From JAFGBM01 sp964564915 (GTDB lineage Bacteria; Actinomycetota; Actinomycetes; Actinomycetales; Demequinaceae), in NCBI GenBank assembly GCA_964564915.1, contig CAZMCU010000010.1, forward strand, positions 1-39,330: DNA of 39,330 bases. Direction: 5' to 3'. The notes under the pieces were generated by a model, which saw only the letters and a list, made by a program, of their open reading frames with translations, was not told the DNA's origin and ran no database searches. Position 1 is the stretch's first letter, and every line of letters begins with the position of its first letter. Both the position numbers and the translations under genes were made by a program. Below, piece after piece: positions 1-6,840 of this stretch.

Positions 1-62
1 CCCACACTGGTACGGGTTTGAGCCGTATGCCTCTGCCGGTTGGGCTATCGGGGCGGGACCAC

Positions 63-68
63 TAGGCT
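63..68 (+). promoter_or_regulatory. -10 box of pdtaR, leaderless-type
   Basis: TAGGCT lies 7 bases before the GTG at 76. A -35-like TTGGGC at 40-45 sits 17 bases upstream, the standard sigma-70 class spacing. If transcription starts about 7 bases after the box, the mRNA begins at the start codon. No Shine-Dalgarno sequence precedes this GTG. Confidence 0.6.
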
Positions 69-75
69 ATCGCCT

Positions 76-726
76 GTGACCGAGTCAAGGGAACCAAGCG
101 ACGAAGCCGTTCCGGAAGACGAGGCTGCCCCCTCCGCAGCCGTGTCGAAACGCGCCATTGTCGTCGAGGACGAAGCCCTCATTCGCATGGATATCGTCGA
201 GACCCTCCAAGAGGGCGGGTACGACGTCGTGGGCGAGGCGGGCAACGGTGAGGTCGGTGTCAACCTCGCGCGTGAGCATCGGCCCGATGTCGTCGTCATG
301 GACATCAAGATGCCCGTCATGGACGGGATCGCGGCGGCGGAGTTGATCGCGAAGGAGCGCATCGCCCCCGTCGTGCTTCTCACGGCTTTCTCCCAGACCG
401 AACTGGTTGAGCGGGCTCGAGACGCCGGGGCTATGGCCTACGTGGTCAAGCCGTTCACTCCCGCGGACTTGTTGCCGGCGGTCGAGATCGCGAGGTCGCG
501 GTTCATTGAGTTCCGGGCACTCGAGGCCGAGATCGCCGACATTTCCGAACGTATGGAGACGCGCAAGAAGGTTGAGCGCGCCAAGGGCCTTCTCATGGAG
601 AAAATGCAACTCAACGAGCCCGAGGCCTTCCGCTGGATTCAGAAGACCTCGATGGATCGGCGATTGACGATGCGGGAGGTCGCCGACGCCGTCATCGAGC
701 AGATGGCTTCCAAGCGCGGTAACTAG
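76..726 (+). CDS. pdtaR: ANTAR-domain response regulator (PdtaR-like)
   Basis: Two-component response regulator whose output is an RNA-binding ANTAR domain, so it would act as a cytoplasmic antiterminator on target transcripts. From the GTG at 76 it is 216 aa. A receiver domain spans about 25-145 with acidic residues E31-D32, phospho-acceptor D76 in VVVMD, T103 and K125 in VVKPF. A helical ANTAR domain occupies about 155-210 (ERAKGLLMEKMQLNEPEAF is typical). The first 24 residues are an acidic, poorly conserved tail. A TTG at 40 is in frame, but the leaderless box fits the GTG. In mycobacteria PdtaR is paired with the kinase PdtaS, which is not in this window. The assignment is secure at family level; the target RNAs are unknown. 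Confidence 0.93.
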   Translation: MTESREPSDEAVPEDEAAPSAAVSKRAIVVEDEALIRMDIVETLQEGGYDVVGEAGNGEVGVNLAREHRPDVVVMDIKMPVMDGIAAAELIAKERIAPVVLLTAFSQTELVERARDAGAMAYVVKPFTPADLLPAVEIARSRFIEFRALEAEIADISERMETRKKVERAKGLLMEKMQLNEPEAFRWIQKTSMDRRLTMREVADAVIEQMASKRGN

Positions 727-1139
727 TCGCCCGCGGGTTGCGGACGGATCGCACACGTGAGACGCGCGGTCGCGATCCGCTTCCCTTCGGAGCCCGTGAC
801 GTCGATCGCATACGTCGCAACCGTGGAGCCCCGGTAGAGCGCGGTCGCCACCCCCGTGACCCTGCCCTCGCGGGCCACCCGGTGATGCGTGATCGAGAGG
901 TCGACGCCCACGGCGATTCCGTCGGGATGCGCGTGTGCCATGGCGGCGAGGCTACCGAGGGTTTCGGCGAGCGCCGCCGTCGCCCCACCGTGCAAGAGCC
1001 CGTACGGCTGGGTGTTACCAGCGACCGGCATCGTCCCAACGGCGCGATCCGCGTTGACCTCCGTCACCTCGATCCCCAGGCGCTCGATCAGCGTTCCCGG
1101 GGGGATCTGAGACATCACTCCGTTTGCGAAATCGTCCAT
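723..1139 (-). CDS. PaaI-family hotdog-fold thioesterase
   Basis: Predicted acyl-CoA thioesterase of 138 aa, a single hotdog domain. The fold-typical stretch GLLHGGATAALAETLG carries H50-G51-G52 and an acidic residue E59 on the long helix, where the catalytic carboxylate of PaaI-like enzymes sits. It converges on pdtaR, and the 3' ends overlap by 4 bases. Neighbouring pdtaR, this thioesterase and polA is a common actinobacterial arrangement. The ATG at 1139 is used here; an internal ATG at 1115 has GGAG just upstream and is an alternative start. The natural substrate cannot be read from sequence; menaquinone-pathway DHNA-CoA hydrolysis or phenylacetyl-CoA-type hydrolysis are possibilities only. 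Confidence 0.85.
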   Translation of the reverse strand: MDDFANGVMSQIPPGTLIERLGIEVTEVNADRAVGTMPVAGNTQPYGLLHGGATAALAETLGSLAAMAHAHPDGIAVGVDLSITHHRVAREGRVTGVATALYRGSTVATYAIDVTGSEGKRIATARLTCAIRPQPAGD

Positions 1140-1202
1140 GTGGGATACGTTGTCACATATGGGGGGGTAAACAGAAACGGAGAATTGGCGGAAGGGGTCA
1201 TC

Positions 1203-2054
1203 ATGAGAACGAGCCGATACGTCTTGGTTGTCGCCATGACGATGGCATTGACGGCCTGTGGTGGGGGCTCGCCAACCCCAACCCCGACGTCGTCGCCTAC
1301 CCCCGCTGAGTCGCCCTCGGCCTCGTCCTCACCGTCTCCTTCACCCTCGGTGCCGCCCGCGACCGCAACGAACGCCACCTGCAACGAGATCGCGTTCTAC
1401 CTCGATCCCCTCCTGGCGACGGCCTATACGTGCACGACCGTTCCCGCAGATCCCGGGCCGATGAATCCGGCGCCAGAAATGACGCGCATCACCCTGATCG
1501 GATACTCACCCTCCGCCACGAATCCCATCAGCCCGCAAATCTTCGTCATGCCCGTCAATGAGTACGCCACCGCCGATCCCACTAGTTTCCCGGGCAATCT
1601 CTCTACACTTCAGGGTCTGCTGATCGCGAGTTCGCCTCCGGTGTACGGCGCGGCGCCCCTCCCCATGCCCGTGTTGCCCGAGGGGGGTGGAATTCCGGGG
1701 CCGTTTTTCCAGTACGGGGTGATCTCGTTCGCTGATGGTGTCGGGATTCGCTTCATCACGCAGAAGTCGTTTGACGCTGTTCCGCTCGCGAACGACCAGA
1801 CCTTCTACACCTTTCAAGGCTTGACGACGGGTGGCCAGTACTGGGTTTCCGCGCTCCTGCCGATCCAGCACCCGATCCTCCAAGCCAGCGGTGGGACTCC
1901 CCCCGTCGGAATGACGTGGGATGACTTCTGGACGGGGTACGACACGTATATGACCACGATGATCAACCAACTCAACGCCGAGTCTCCCGACAGTTTCGAT
2001 CCCCAGATTCCGGCGCTTGATGCCCTCGTCTCCAGCATCACGTTCGTGCCCTAG
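1203..2054 (+). CDS. putative lipoprotein, paralog A of a tandem pair
   Basis: Unrecognised secreted lipoprotein of 283 aa. The start ATG at 1203 has GGAAGGGG about 6 bases upstream. A short signal peptide ends in the lipobox LTAC with C19 as the lipidated residue. A Ser/Pro/Thr-rich tether of about 40 residues follows. The folded part begins NATCNE and contains a C-x16-C pair (CNE...YTC), likely a disulfide outside the membrane. Later landmarks are GIRFIT, FYTFQGLT, QYWVSALLP and a C-terminal ALDALVSSI. The next gene repeats the same landmarks, so the two arose by duplication. I recall no named function. It is divergent from the thioesterase and shares a 63-base intergenic region with it. 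An in-frame upstream extension exists but lacks signal-peptide logic. Confidence 0.85.
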   Translation: MRTSRYVLVVAMTMALTACGGGSPTPTPTSSPTPAESPSASSSPSPSPSVPPATATNATCNEIAFYLDPLLATAYTCTTVPADPGPMNPAPEMTRITLIGYSPSATNPISPQIFVMPVNEYATADPTSFPGNLSTLQGLLIASSPPVYGAAPLPMPVLPEGGGIPGPFFQYGVISFADGVGIRFITQKSFDAVPLANDQTFYTFQGLTTGGQYWVSALLPIQHPILQASGGTPPVGMTWDDFWTGYDTYMTTMINQLNAESPDSFDPQIPALDALVSSITFVP

Positions 2055-2063
2055 GAGTCCCCG

Positions 2064-2915
2064 TTGAACCAGATCCATGGAGGGGTGTCTCGGGGTTCAG
2101 CCTTCCGTATCGCGTTTCTGGCGCTCGTGTTGTGCGCCTGCACCCCATCGGAGCCCGCCGCCACCTCAACGGTGACGCAACCGCCCGCGACACCAACTCC
2201 GTCCGCGACCGGATCGGTCCCCCCGCAACCCAACGCCACCTGTAACGAACTCTCGCTGTATCTCGACCCCGCGCTAGCCACCAGCTACGTATGCGAAACG
2301 GTTCCCGCGTCGTTATCTGAATTCGAGCCTTACCCGGAGCACACTCGCGTGACGCTCCAGGGGTATCCCATCTCGGGTACCCACTTCGATCCCCAGATTT
2401 CCGTCTACGCGGTTTCGGATTACGACGCCATGATCCCCGGCGATGTCGCCGGTCTCGTCACCGACCTGCAATCCCTCACGAGTGGGGGTTCGACTCCAAG
2501 TTTCACCAGCCCCTTTACGTCTCCGATTCCTTTCCTTCCCCGATTCGATGCCGCTCAAGCCTTCTTCGCCCACTACTCCGTGGAGCCATTCACCAGCGGG
2601 AGCGGGATCCGCTTCCTCACCGAATACGCGCAGTACTACGTGCCGGTCAACAACACGGACCTCTTCTACACCTATCAAGGGTTGACGAGCGACGGCCTCT
2701 ACTGGATCTCAGCCATTCTGCCGACCAATCTCGCGACCTTGCCCGTCGACGCCGATGCCGGGTTTGGCGGTCAGACGCAAGAGCAATTCAGCAACGGGTA
2801 CGACGCCTACATCCTTGCGGCGGTGGGACAACTCGATGCCACCGCCCCCGCGAGTTTCACGCCCACGATCGATGCCCTCGACGCTCTCGTCGCCAGCATC
2901 GCGATCGCGCCCTAG
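2064..2915 (+). CDS. putative lipoprotein, paralog B of a tandem pair
   Basis: Second member of the pair, again 283 aa. The TTG start at 2064 is preceded by AGGAG (2053-2057) at 6-base spacing, and that RBS overlaps the TAG stop of the first copy, so the two genes are probably co-translated. The signal peptide ends LVLCAC, with C26 the likely lipidated cysteine. A Ser/Thr/Pro tether follows. Shared landmarks with paralog A are NATCNE, the C-x16-C pair, TLQGY, GIRFLT, LFYTYQGLTSDG, YWISAILP, an NGYDAY-type segment and ALDALVASI. Proteins of this look are, as I remember, frequent in Chloroflexota, which would suggest transfer; this is not verified. Function unknown; a cell-surface binding role is only inference. 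Confidence 0.85.
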   Translation: MNQIHGGVSRGSAFRIAFLALVLCACTPSEPAATSTVTQPPATPTPSATGSVPPQPNATCNELSLYLDPALATSYVCETVPASLSEFEPYPEHTRVTLQGYPISGTHFDPQISVYAVSDYDAMIPGDVAGLVTDLQSLTSGGSTPSFTSPFTSPIPFLPRFDAAQAFFAHYSVEPFTSGSGIRFLTEYAQYYVPVNNTDLFYTYQGLTSDGLYWISAILPTNLATLPVDADAGFGGQTQEQFSNGYDAYILAAVGQLDATAPASFTPTIDALDALVASIAIAP

Positions 2916-2961
2916 GAAGAGGTATCGAGCGGGGGGCCGTTCGGTCGTCACCCCGACGGGA

Positions 2962-2967
2962 TAGGTT
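2962..2967 (+). promoter_or_regulatory. -10 box of polA, leaderless-type
   Basis: TAGGTT ends 7 bases before the GTG at 2975, the same geometry as at pdtaR. No Shine-Dalgarno motif lies in the intervening bases, so this box also decides the start codon. Confidence 0.55.
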
Positions 2968-2974
2968 GGCACCT

Positions 2975-5641
2975 GTGAGCGATTCCGCGAAACCCACCCT
3001 GCTGCTCATCGACGGATTTTCGATGGCGTTCCGAGCGTTCTACGCCCTTCCTCTGGACAAGTTCCACACGACGACAGGCGAACCCGTCAACGCGGTGTAC
3101 GGATTTGCGAGCATGATCTGTTCGCTCCTGGAAAGTCGCAAGCCGACCCACGTCGCCGTCGCTTTCGACCTTCCGGGGGGAACGTTCCGGACCGAGCGTT
3201 ACCCCGCGTACAAGGGCACGCGGGGCGAGACGCCACCGGAGTTTGTCCCGCAGGTTCCTCTTCTGCGTCAGGTGCTCGAGGCCCTCCGGATCCCGGTGGT
3301 CGACAAGGAAGACGTCGAGGCAGACGACATTGTCGCGACCTACGCTCGAGAGGCGGCCGAGAAGGGGTTGAAGGTGCTGGTCGTGTCGGGCGACCGCGAC
3401 ACCCTTCAACTCGTCACGGATGACGTCACCATTCTTTACCCGCGTAAGGGAGTCTCGGAACTCGACGCGATGACCCCCGCGGCCGTTCGCGAGAAGCATG
3501 GCGTCGACCCAGCCCGATACCCCGACCTTGCCGCGCTGGTCGGCGAGACGAGCGACAATCTTCCCGGCGTTCCCGGCGTTGGCCCCAAGACGGCGGCGAA
3601 GTGGATCGATACCTACGGAGGACTCGACGGAATCCTGGCCGCGGCGGACGACATCCCGGGCAAGGCGGGGGAGAGCTTGCGCGCCAACCTCGACCAAGTG
3701 AAACTCAACAGGGAACTCAATCACTTGCTCACCGACCTCGACCTTCCTCTCGGGGTTGACGATCTCGCGCGGGTGGGTGGGGACGGGGAGGCGATTCACC
3801 AGGTTTGCGACACCCTCCAGTTCCGAAGCCTTCGTCCTCGGCTTCTGGCCCTTGCCGCACCCGGAACGGGAGGAGGCGGCACGGTGGCGCGGGAGGACGA
3901 GGCGGATTCCACGAACGTGACCCTCAACGGGGCGGTTCGATCCGTCACAGCGATGCGAGGTCGCTCCTTCGTGTACGTCGACGCCTCTCCGGCACCCGAT
4001 GCCAGGGCTATTGGTGTCTCCGACGGCAACGGGGGAACCTGGGGGATCGACCTTGTCACGCTTGATCAGGAGGAGGACCAGGCCCTTGGTCGTTGGCTGG
4101 GGAATCGCGCTGTGCCCAAGGTGCTCCATGGCGCTAAGGATGCATGGCATGCCCTTCGATCGCGCGGACACTCCCTCGACGGAATCGACGGCGATACGGA
4201 GATCGCCGCCTACCTGGTCCAGGCGGATCAGGGCAGGTTTGACCTTGAGTCGATCGCGGAACGCTACCTTGGCGCGCCCTTGACGGCGGTGCCCGGAGAC
4301 GGGCAACTCGATCTCGGCGGGGGACCCGCCGCTGCGGAGGTTGCCGGAGCGAAGGCCGCTCAGGTGGCGCTTCTGGCGGAGAATCTTGAGGCAACGGTCG
4401 TGGATCGGGGGATGGGCTCGATCTACCGCGACATTGAGCTTCCTCTCGTTAAGGTGCTCGCACGGATGGAGGACGCGGGGATCGCCATCGATCGTGCCGC
4501 CCTGGAGGAACGCTCGAAGGAATGCCAGTCGAGGGCGGATCGAGCGGAGACGGCGGCTCGCGACGCGATCGGCGGCCAGGAGGTCAATCTCGCCTCCCCC
4601 AAGCAACTCCAGGAGGTGCTATTCGATCGCCTCGGAATGCCCAAGACGAAGAGGATCAAGACCGGATACACGACCGATGCGGCGTCGATCGCGGAACTCT
4701 ACGAGAAGACCCCTCACCCCTTCCTCGAAGCCCTCCTCGCCCATCGGGACGCCACCAAGCTTCGCCAGATCATCGAAGGCCTTCTCTCCGCGATCGCTTC
4801 GGATGGACGCATCCACACGACGTTCTCCCAGACGGTCGCATCGACGGGTCGCCTCTCGTCGCGGGATCCGAACCTCCAAAACATCCCCATCCGAACGGAA
4901 GACGGACACCGCATCCGGGAGGCGTTCGTCGTGGGGAAGGGGTACGAGTCTCTCGTGACGGCCGACTATAGCCAGATCGAGATGCGGATCATGGCCCACC
5001 TCTCGGAAGACACCGCGCTCATCGAGGCGTTCCGTGCGGGGGAGGACCTGCATCGCTTCGTCGGGTCACGGGTGTTCGGTGTTCCACCGGAAGCCGTGAC
5101 ACCGGAGATGCGGTCCAAGGTCAAGGCGATGTCGTACGGCCTCGCATATGGGTTGTCCTCGTACGGCCTTGCGCGGCAACTTGGAACGTCGGTGGGCGAG
5201 GCTCAGGCCCTCATGGACGACTACTACGCCCGCTTCGGGGGAGTGAGGGACTACCTCGCCTCGGTCGTGCGCGAGGCGCGTCGACTCGGCTACACCGAGA
5301 CGATTTTCGGTCGACGCCGGTACCATTCCGACCTCACGTCGGACGATCGCCAGCGCAGGGAGATGGCTGAACGCGTCGCCCTCAACGCCCCGATTCAGGG
5401 AAGCGCGGCCGACCTCATCAAAAGGGCCATGCTGGGGGTGGACCGGCGGTTCGCGGAGGAAAGCCTTCGATCGCGCCAACTTCTCCAGGTTCACGACGAG
5501 CTGGTTGTCGAGGTTGCCCCGGGGGAGAGGTCCGCGGTCGAGGCGGTCCTCGTCGAGGAGATGGGCGGGGCAGCCGATCTCCGTGTGCCCCTCGATGTCC
5601 ACCTCGGAGTCGGTGCCACATGGCGAGAGGCGGGCCACTAG
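2975..5641 (+). CDS. polA: DNA polymerase I
   Basis: Repair and Okazaki-fragment maturation polymerase, 888 aa from the GTG at 2975. The N-terminal 5' nuclease covers about residues 1-300 (LLIDGFSMAFRAFYAL, the acidic DVEADD cluster, GVPGVGPKTAAKW helix-hairpin). The middle section (about 320-480) resembles the 3'-5' exonuclease fold, but the DxE of ExoI is absent (YVDAS in its place), so proofreading is probably lost, as in many actinobacterial Pol I. The polymerase domain has TGRLSSRDPNLQNIP, motif A TADYSQIEMR near 661-670, motif B KAMSYGLAYG and motif C VHDELVVEV near 838-846. It stands directly before pfkA, and uvrABC lie nearby, consistent with excision-repair gap filling. Confidence 0.97.
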   Translation: MSDSAKPTLLLIDGFSMAFRAFYALPLDKFHTTTGEPVNAVYGFASMICSLLESRKPTHVAVAFDLPGGTFRTERYPAYKGTRGETPPEFVPQVPLLRQVLEALRIPVVDKEDVEADDIVATYAREAAEKGLKVLVVSGDRDTLQLVTDDVTILYPRKGVSELDAMTPAAVREKHGVDPARYPDLAALVGETSDNLPGVPGVGPKTAAKWIDTYGGLDGILAAADDIPGKAGESLRANLDQVKLNRELNHLLTDLDLPLGVDDLARVGGDGEAIHQVCDTLQFRSLRPRLLALAAPGTGGGGTVAREDEADSTNVTLNGAVRSVTAMRGRSFVYVDASPAPDARAIGVSDGNGGTWGIDLVTLDQEEDQALGRWLGNRAVPKVLHGAKDAWHALRSRGHSLDGIDGDTEIAAYLVQADQGRFDLESIAERYLGAPLTAVPGDGQLDLGGGPAAAEVAGAKAAQVALLAENLEATVVDRGMGSIYRDIELPLVKVLARMEDAGIAIDRAALEERSKECQSRADRAETAARDAIGGQEVNLASPKQLQEVLFDRLGMPKTKRIKTGYTTDAASIAELYEKTPHPFLEALLAHRDATKLRQIIEGLLSAIASDGRIHTTFSQTVASTGRLSSRDPNLQNIPIRTEDGHRIREAFVVGKGYESLVTADYSQIEMRIMAHLSEDTALIEAFRAGEDLHRFVGSRVFGVPPEAVTPEMRSKVKAMSYGLAYGLSSYGLARQLGTSVGEAQALMDDYYARFGGVRDYLASVVREARRLGYTETIFGRRRYHSDLTSDDRQRREMAERVALNAPIQGSAADLIKRAMLGVDRRFAEESLRSRQLLQVHDELVVEVAPGERSAVEAVLVEEMGGAADLRVPLDVHLGVGATWREAGH

Positions 5642-5667
5642 TCGCCAGGAGGCGCGGGGTCGGGCAC

Positions 5668-5673
5668 TACGCT
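5668..5673 (+). promoter_or_regulatory. -10 box of pfkA, leaderless-type
   Basis: TACGCT ends exactly 6 bases before the ATG at 5680. No ribosome-binding motif is present between box and start. Confidence 0.55.
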
Positions 5674-5679
5674 AAATCC

Positions 5680-6702
5680 ATGCGCATCGGAATTCTCACG
5701 GGCGGCGGAGACTGCCCCGGCCTCAACGCCGCCATTCGAGCGGTTGTCAAGCGTGGAACGTCGGAGCTCGGTCATTCGATCCTCGGCTTCCGCAACGGGT
5801 GGCGGGGCTTCCTCGACGGTGACGCCATTCCGCTCGACCGGGATGACGTGCAAGGCACTCTCGTCCACGGCGGCACGATGCTCGGGACGGCGCGCTGCCA
5901 TCCGCAAGAAGAACCGGACGGACTCAAGCGTGCCCAGGAGGTCGTCGAGGCGGAGAGACTCGACTCGATTATCTGCATCGGCGGAGACGGTACCCTGACG
6001 GCGGCGGCCAGGGTGGGGGAGACCGGGGTCCCGGTCCTCGGTATCCCGAAGACGATCGACAACGATGTGGTGGGTACGGACGTCTCGATTGGCTTCGATA
6101 CGGCGATGATGATCGCGACGGAGGCGATCGACCGCCTCCACTCGACCGCCGAGTCGCACAACCGTGTCATGGTCGTCGAGGTCATGGGTCGCAACTGTGG
6201 GTGGATTGCCGTGTGTGCCGGAATCTCCGGTGGCGCCGACATCATCCTGGCGCCAGAAGAGCCGTTCGACATCGGCAAGGTTGCCCAGAAGATTCGACAC
6301 CGTCACCACGCCAACCGGGGCTTCTCCATCGTCTCCGTCGCGGAAGGTGCGATACCATCCCCAGGCTCGGAGTGGCAACGAAAGGACAGCCTCGACAAGA
6401 AGGGCAATCCCATCTCGGGGGAGATCGGCGCCCAGGTCACCAGGGAACTCGAGGCACGAACAGGATTCGAAACACGGCTAACGGTCCTCGGATACGTCCA
6501 GCGTGGCGGAACCCCCACCGCGACGGATCGGCTGCTCGCCACCCGCATGGGGGTCGCCGCGATCGACGCCGCGACCAAGGGCGTCACCCAGAAGTTCGCC
6601 GCGGCCCGAGGCGACAAGATTGTCATGGAGGACTTCTCGGTGTCGGCAGGCAAGATCAAGCACGTGCCCCAGGACATCCTCGACGCCATCCGGGGGCTGT
6701 AG
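5680..6702 (+). CDS. pfkA: 6-phosphofructokinase
   Basis: Phosphorylates fructose 6-phosphate to the 1,6-bisphosphate in glycolysis. It is 340 aa from ATG 5680. Visible motifs are GILTGGGDCPGLN at the N terminus, the phosphoryl-donor loop GGDGT (101-105), the catalytic PKTIDND (123-129), MGRNCGWIA and YVQRGGTPTA. Donor preference in this family depends largely on residues 104 and 124: G104 is the ATP-type residue, while K124 is the residue of pyrophosphate enzymes. This mixed Gly/Lys state is known in actinobacterial group III enzymes, where ATP is used. ATP use is therefore likely but not proven. It sits alone between polA and rpsA with its own leaderless-type promoter. Confidence 0.95.
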   Translation: MRIGILTGGGDCPGLNAAIRAVVKRGTSELGHSILGFRNGWRGFLDGDAIPLDRDDVQGTLVHGGTMLGTARCHPQEEPDGLKRAQEVVEAERLDSIICIGGDGTLTAAARVGETGVPVLGIPKTIDNDVVGTDVSIGFDTAMMIATEAIDRLHSTAESHNRVMVVEVMGRNCGWIAVCAGISGGADIILAPEEPFDIGKVAQKIRHRHHANRGFSIVSVAEGAIPSPGSEWQRKDSLDKKGNPISGEIGAQVTRELEARTGFETRLTVLGYVQRGGTPTATDRLLATRMGVAAIDAATKGVTQKFAAARGDKIVMEDFSVSAGKIKHVPQDILDAIRGL

Positions 6703-6725
6703 GAGCCGCGAAGTTGAAGCTCGCT

Positions 6726-6755
6726 TTGTGGCGCAGGCCCCGCGAGGGGTACCAT
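6726..6755 (+). promoter_or_regulatory. rpsA promoter
   Basis: TTGTGG (6726-6731) and TACCAT (6750-6755) are separated by 18 bases, one of the best -35/-10 pairs in the window. The predicted transcript starts near 6762, giving a leader of about 80 bases before the rpsA ATG. Confidence 0.5.
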
Positions 6756-6760
6756 GGCGG

Positions 6761-6793
6761 GCGGCATTCGAACGCTGAAGCGTGCCATGCCGC
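6761..6793 (+). promoter_or_regulatory. stem-loop at the 5' end of the rpsA leader
   Basis: GCGGCAT (6761-6767) pairs perfectly with ATGCCGC (6787-6793). Inside it ACGC (6772-6775) pairs with GCGT (6780-6783) around a TGAA tetraloop, with a small internal loop between the helices. The stem would start at the first bases of the predicted transcript. It is followed by a pyrimidine-rich tract of CCAT repeats up to the start codon. Confidence 0.5.
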
Positions 6794-6794
6794 G

Positions 6795-6832
6795 TCCATC
6801 CGTCCATACGATCCATCCATCCATCGGAGTCC
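6795..6832 (+). repeat. short CCAT-type repeats in the rpsA leader
   Basis: Five TCCAT units plus a terminal GTCC lie in 38 bases, including three in direct tandem at 6812-6824. The tract should be unstructured and is C/T-rich. The only Shine-Dalgarno-like word, GGAG at 6826-6829, is 11 bases from the ATG, farther than usual. Confidence 0.5.
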
Positions 6833-6840
6833 ACTCCCTC

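Noticed and set aside
2948..4606. Minus-strand open frame (552 codons) antisense to polA
   Set aside because: No motifs, low-complexity composition, and complete overlap with a confidently identified gene.
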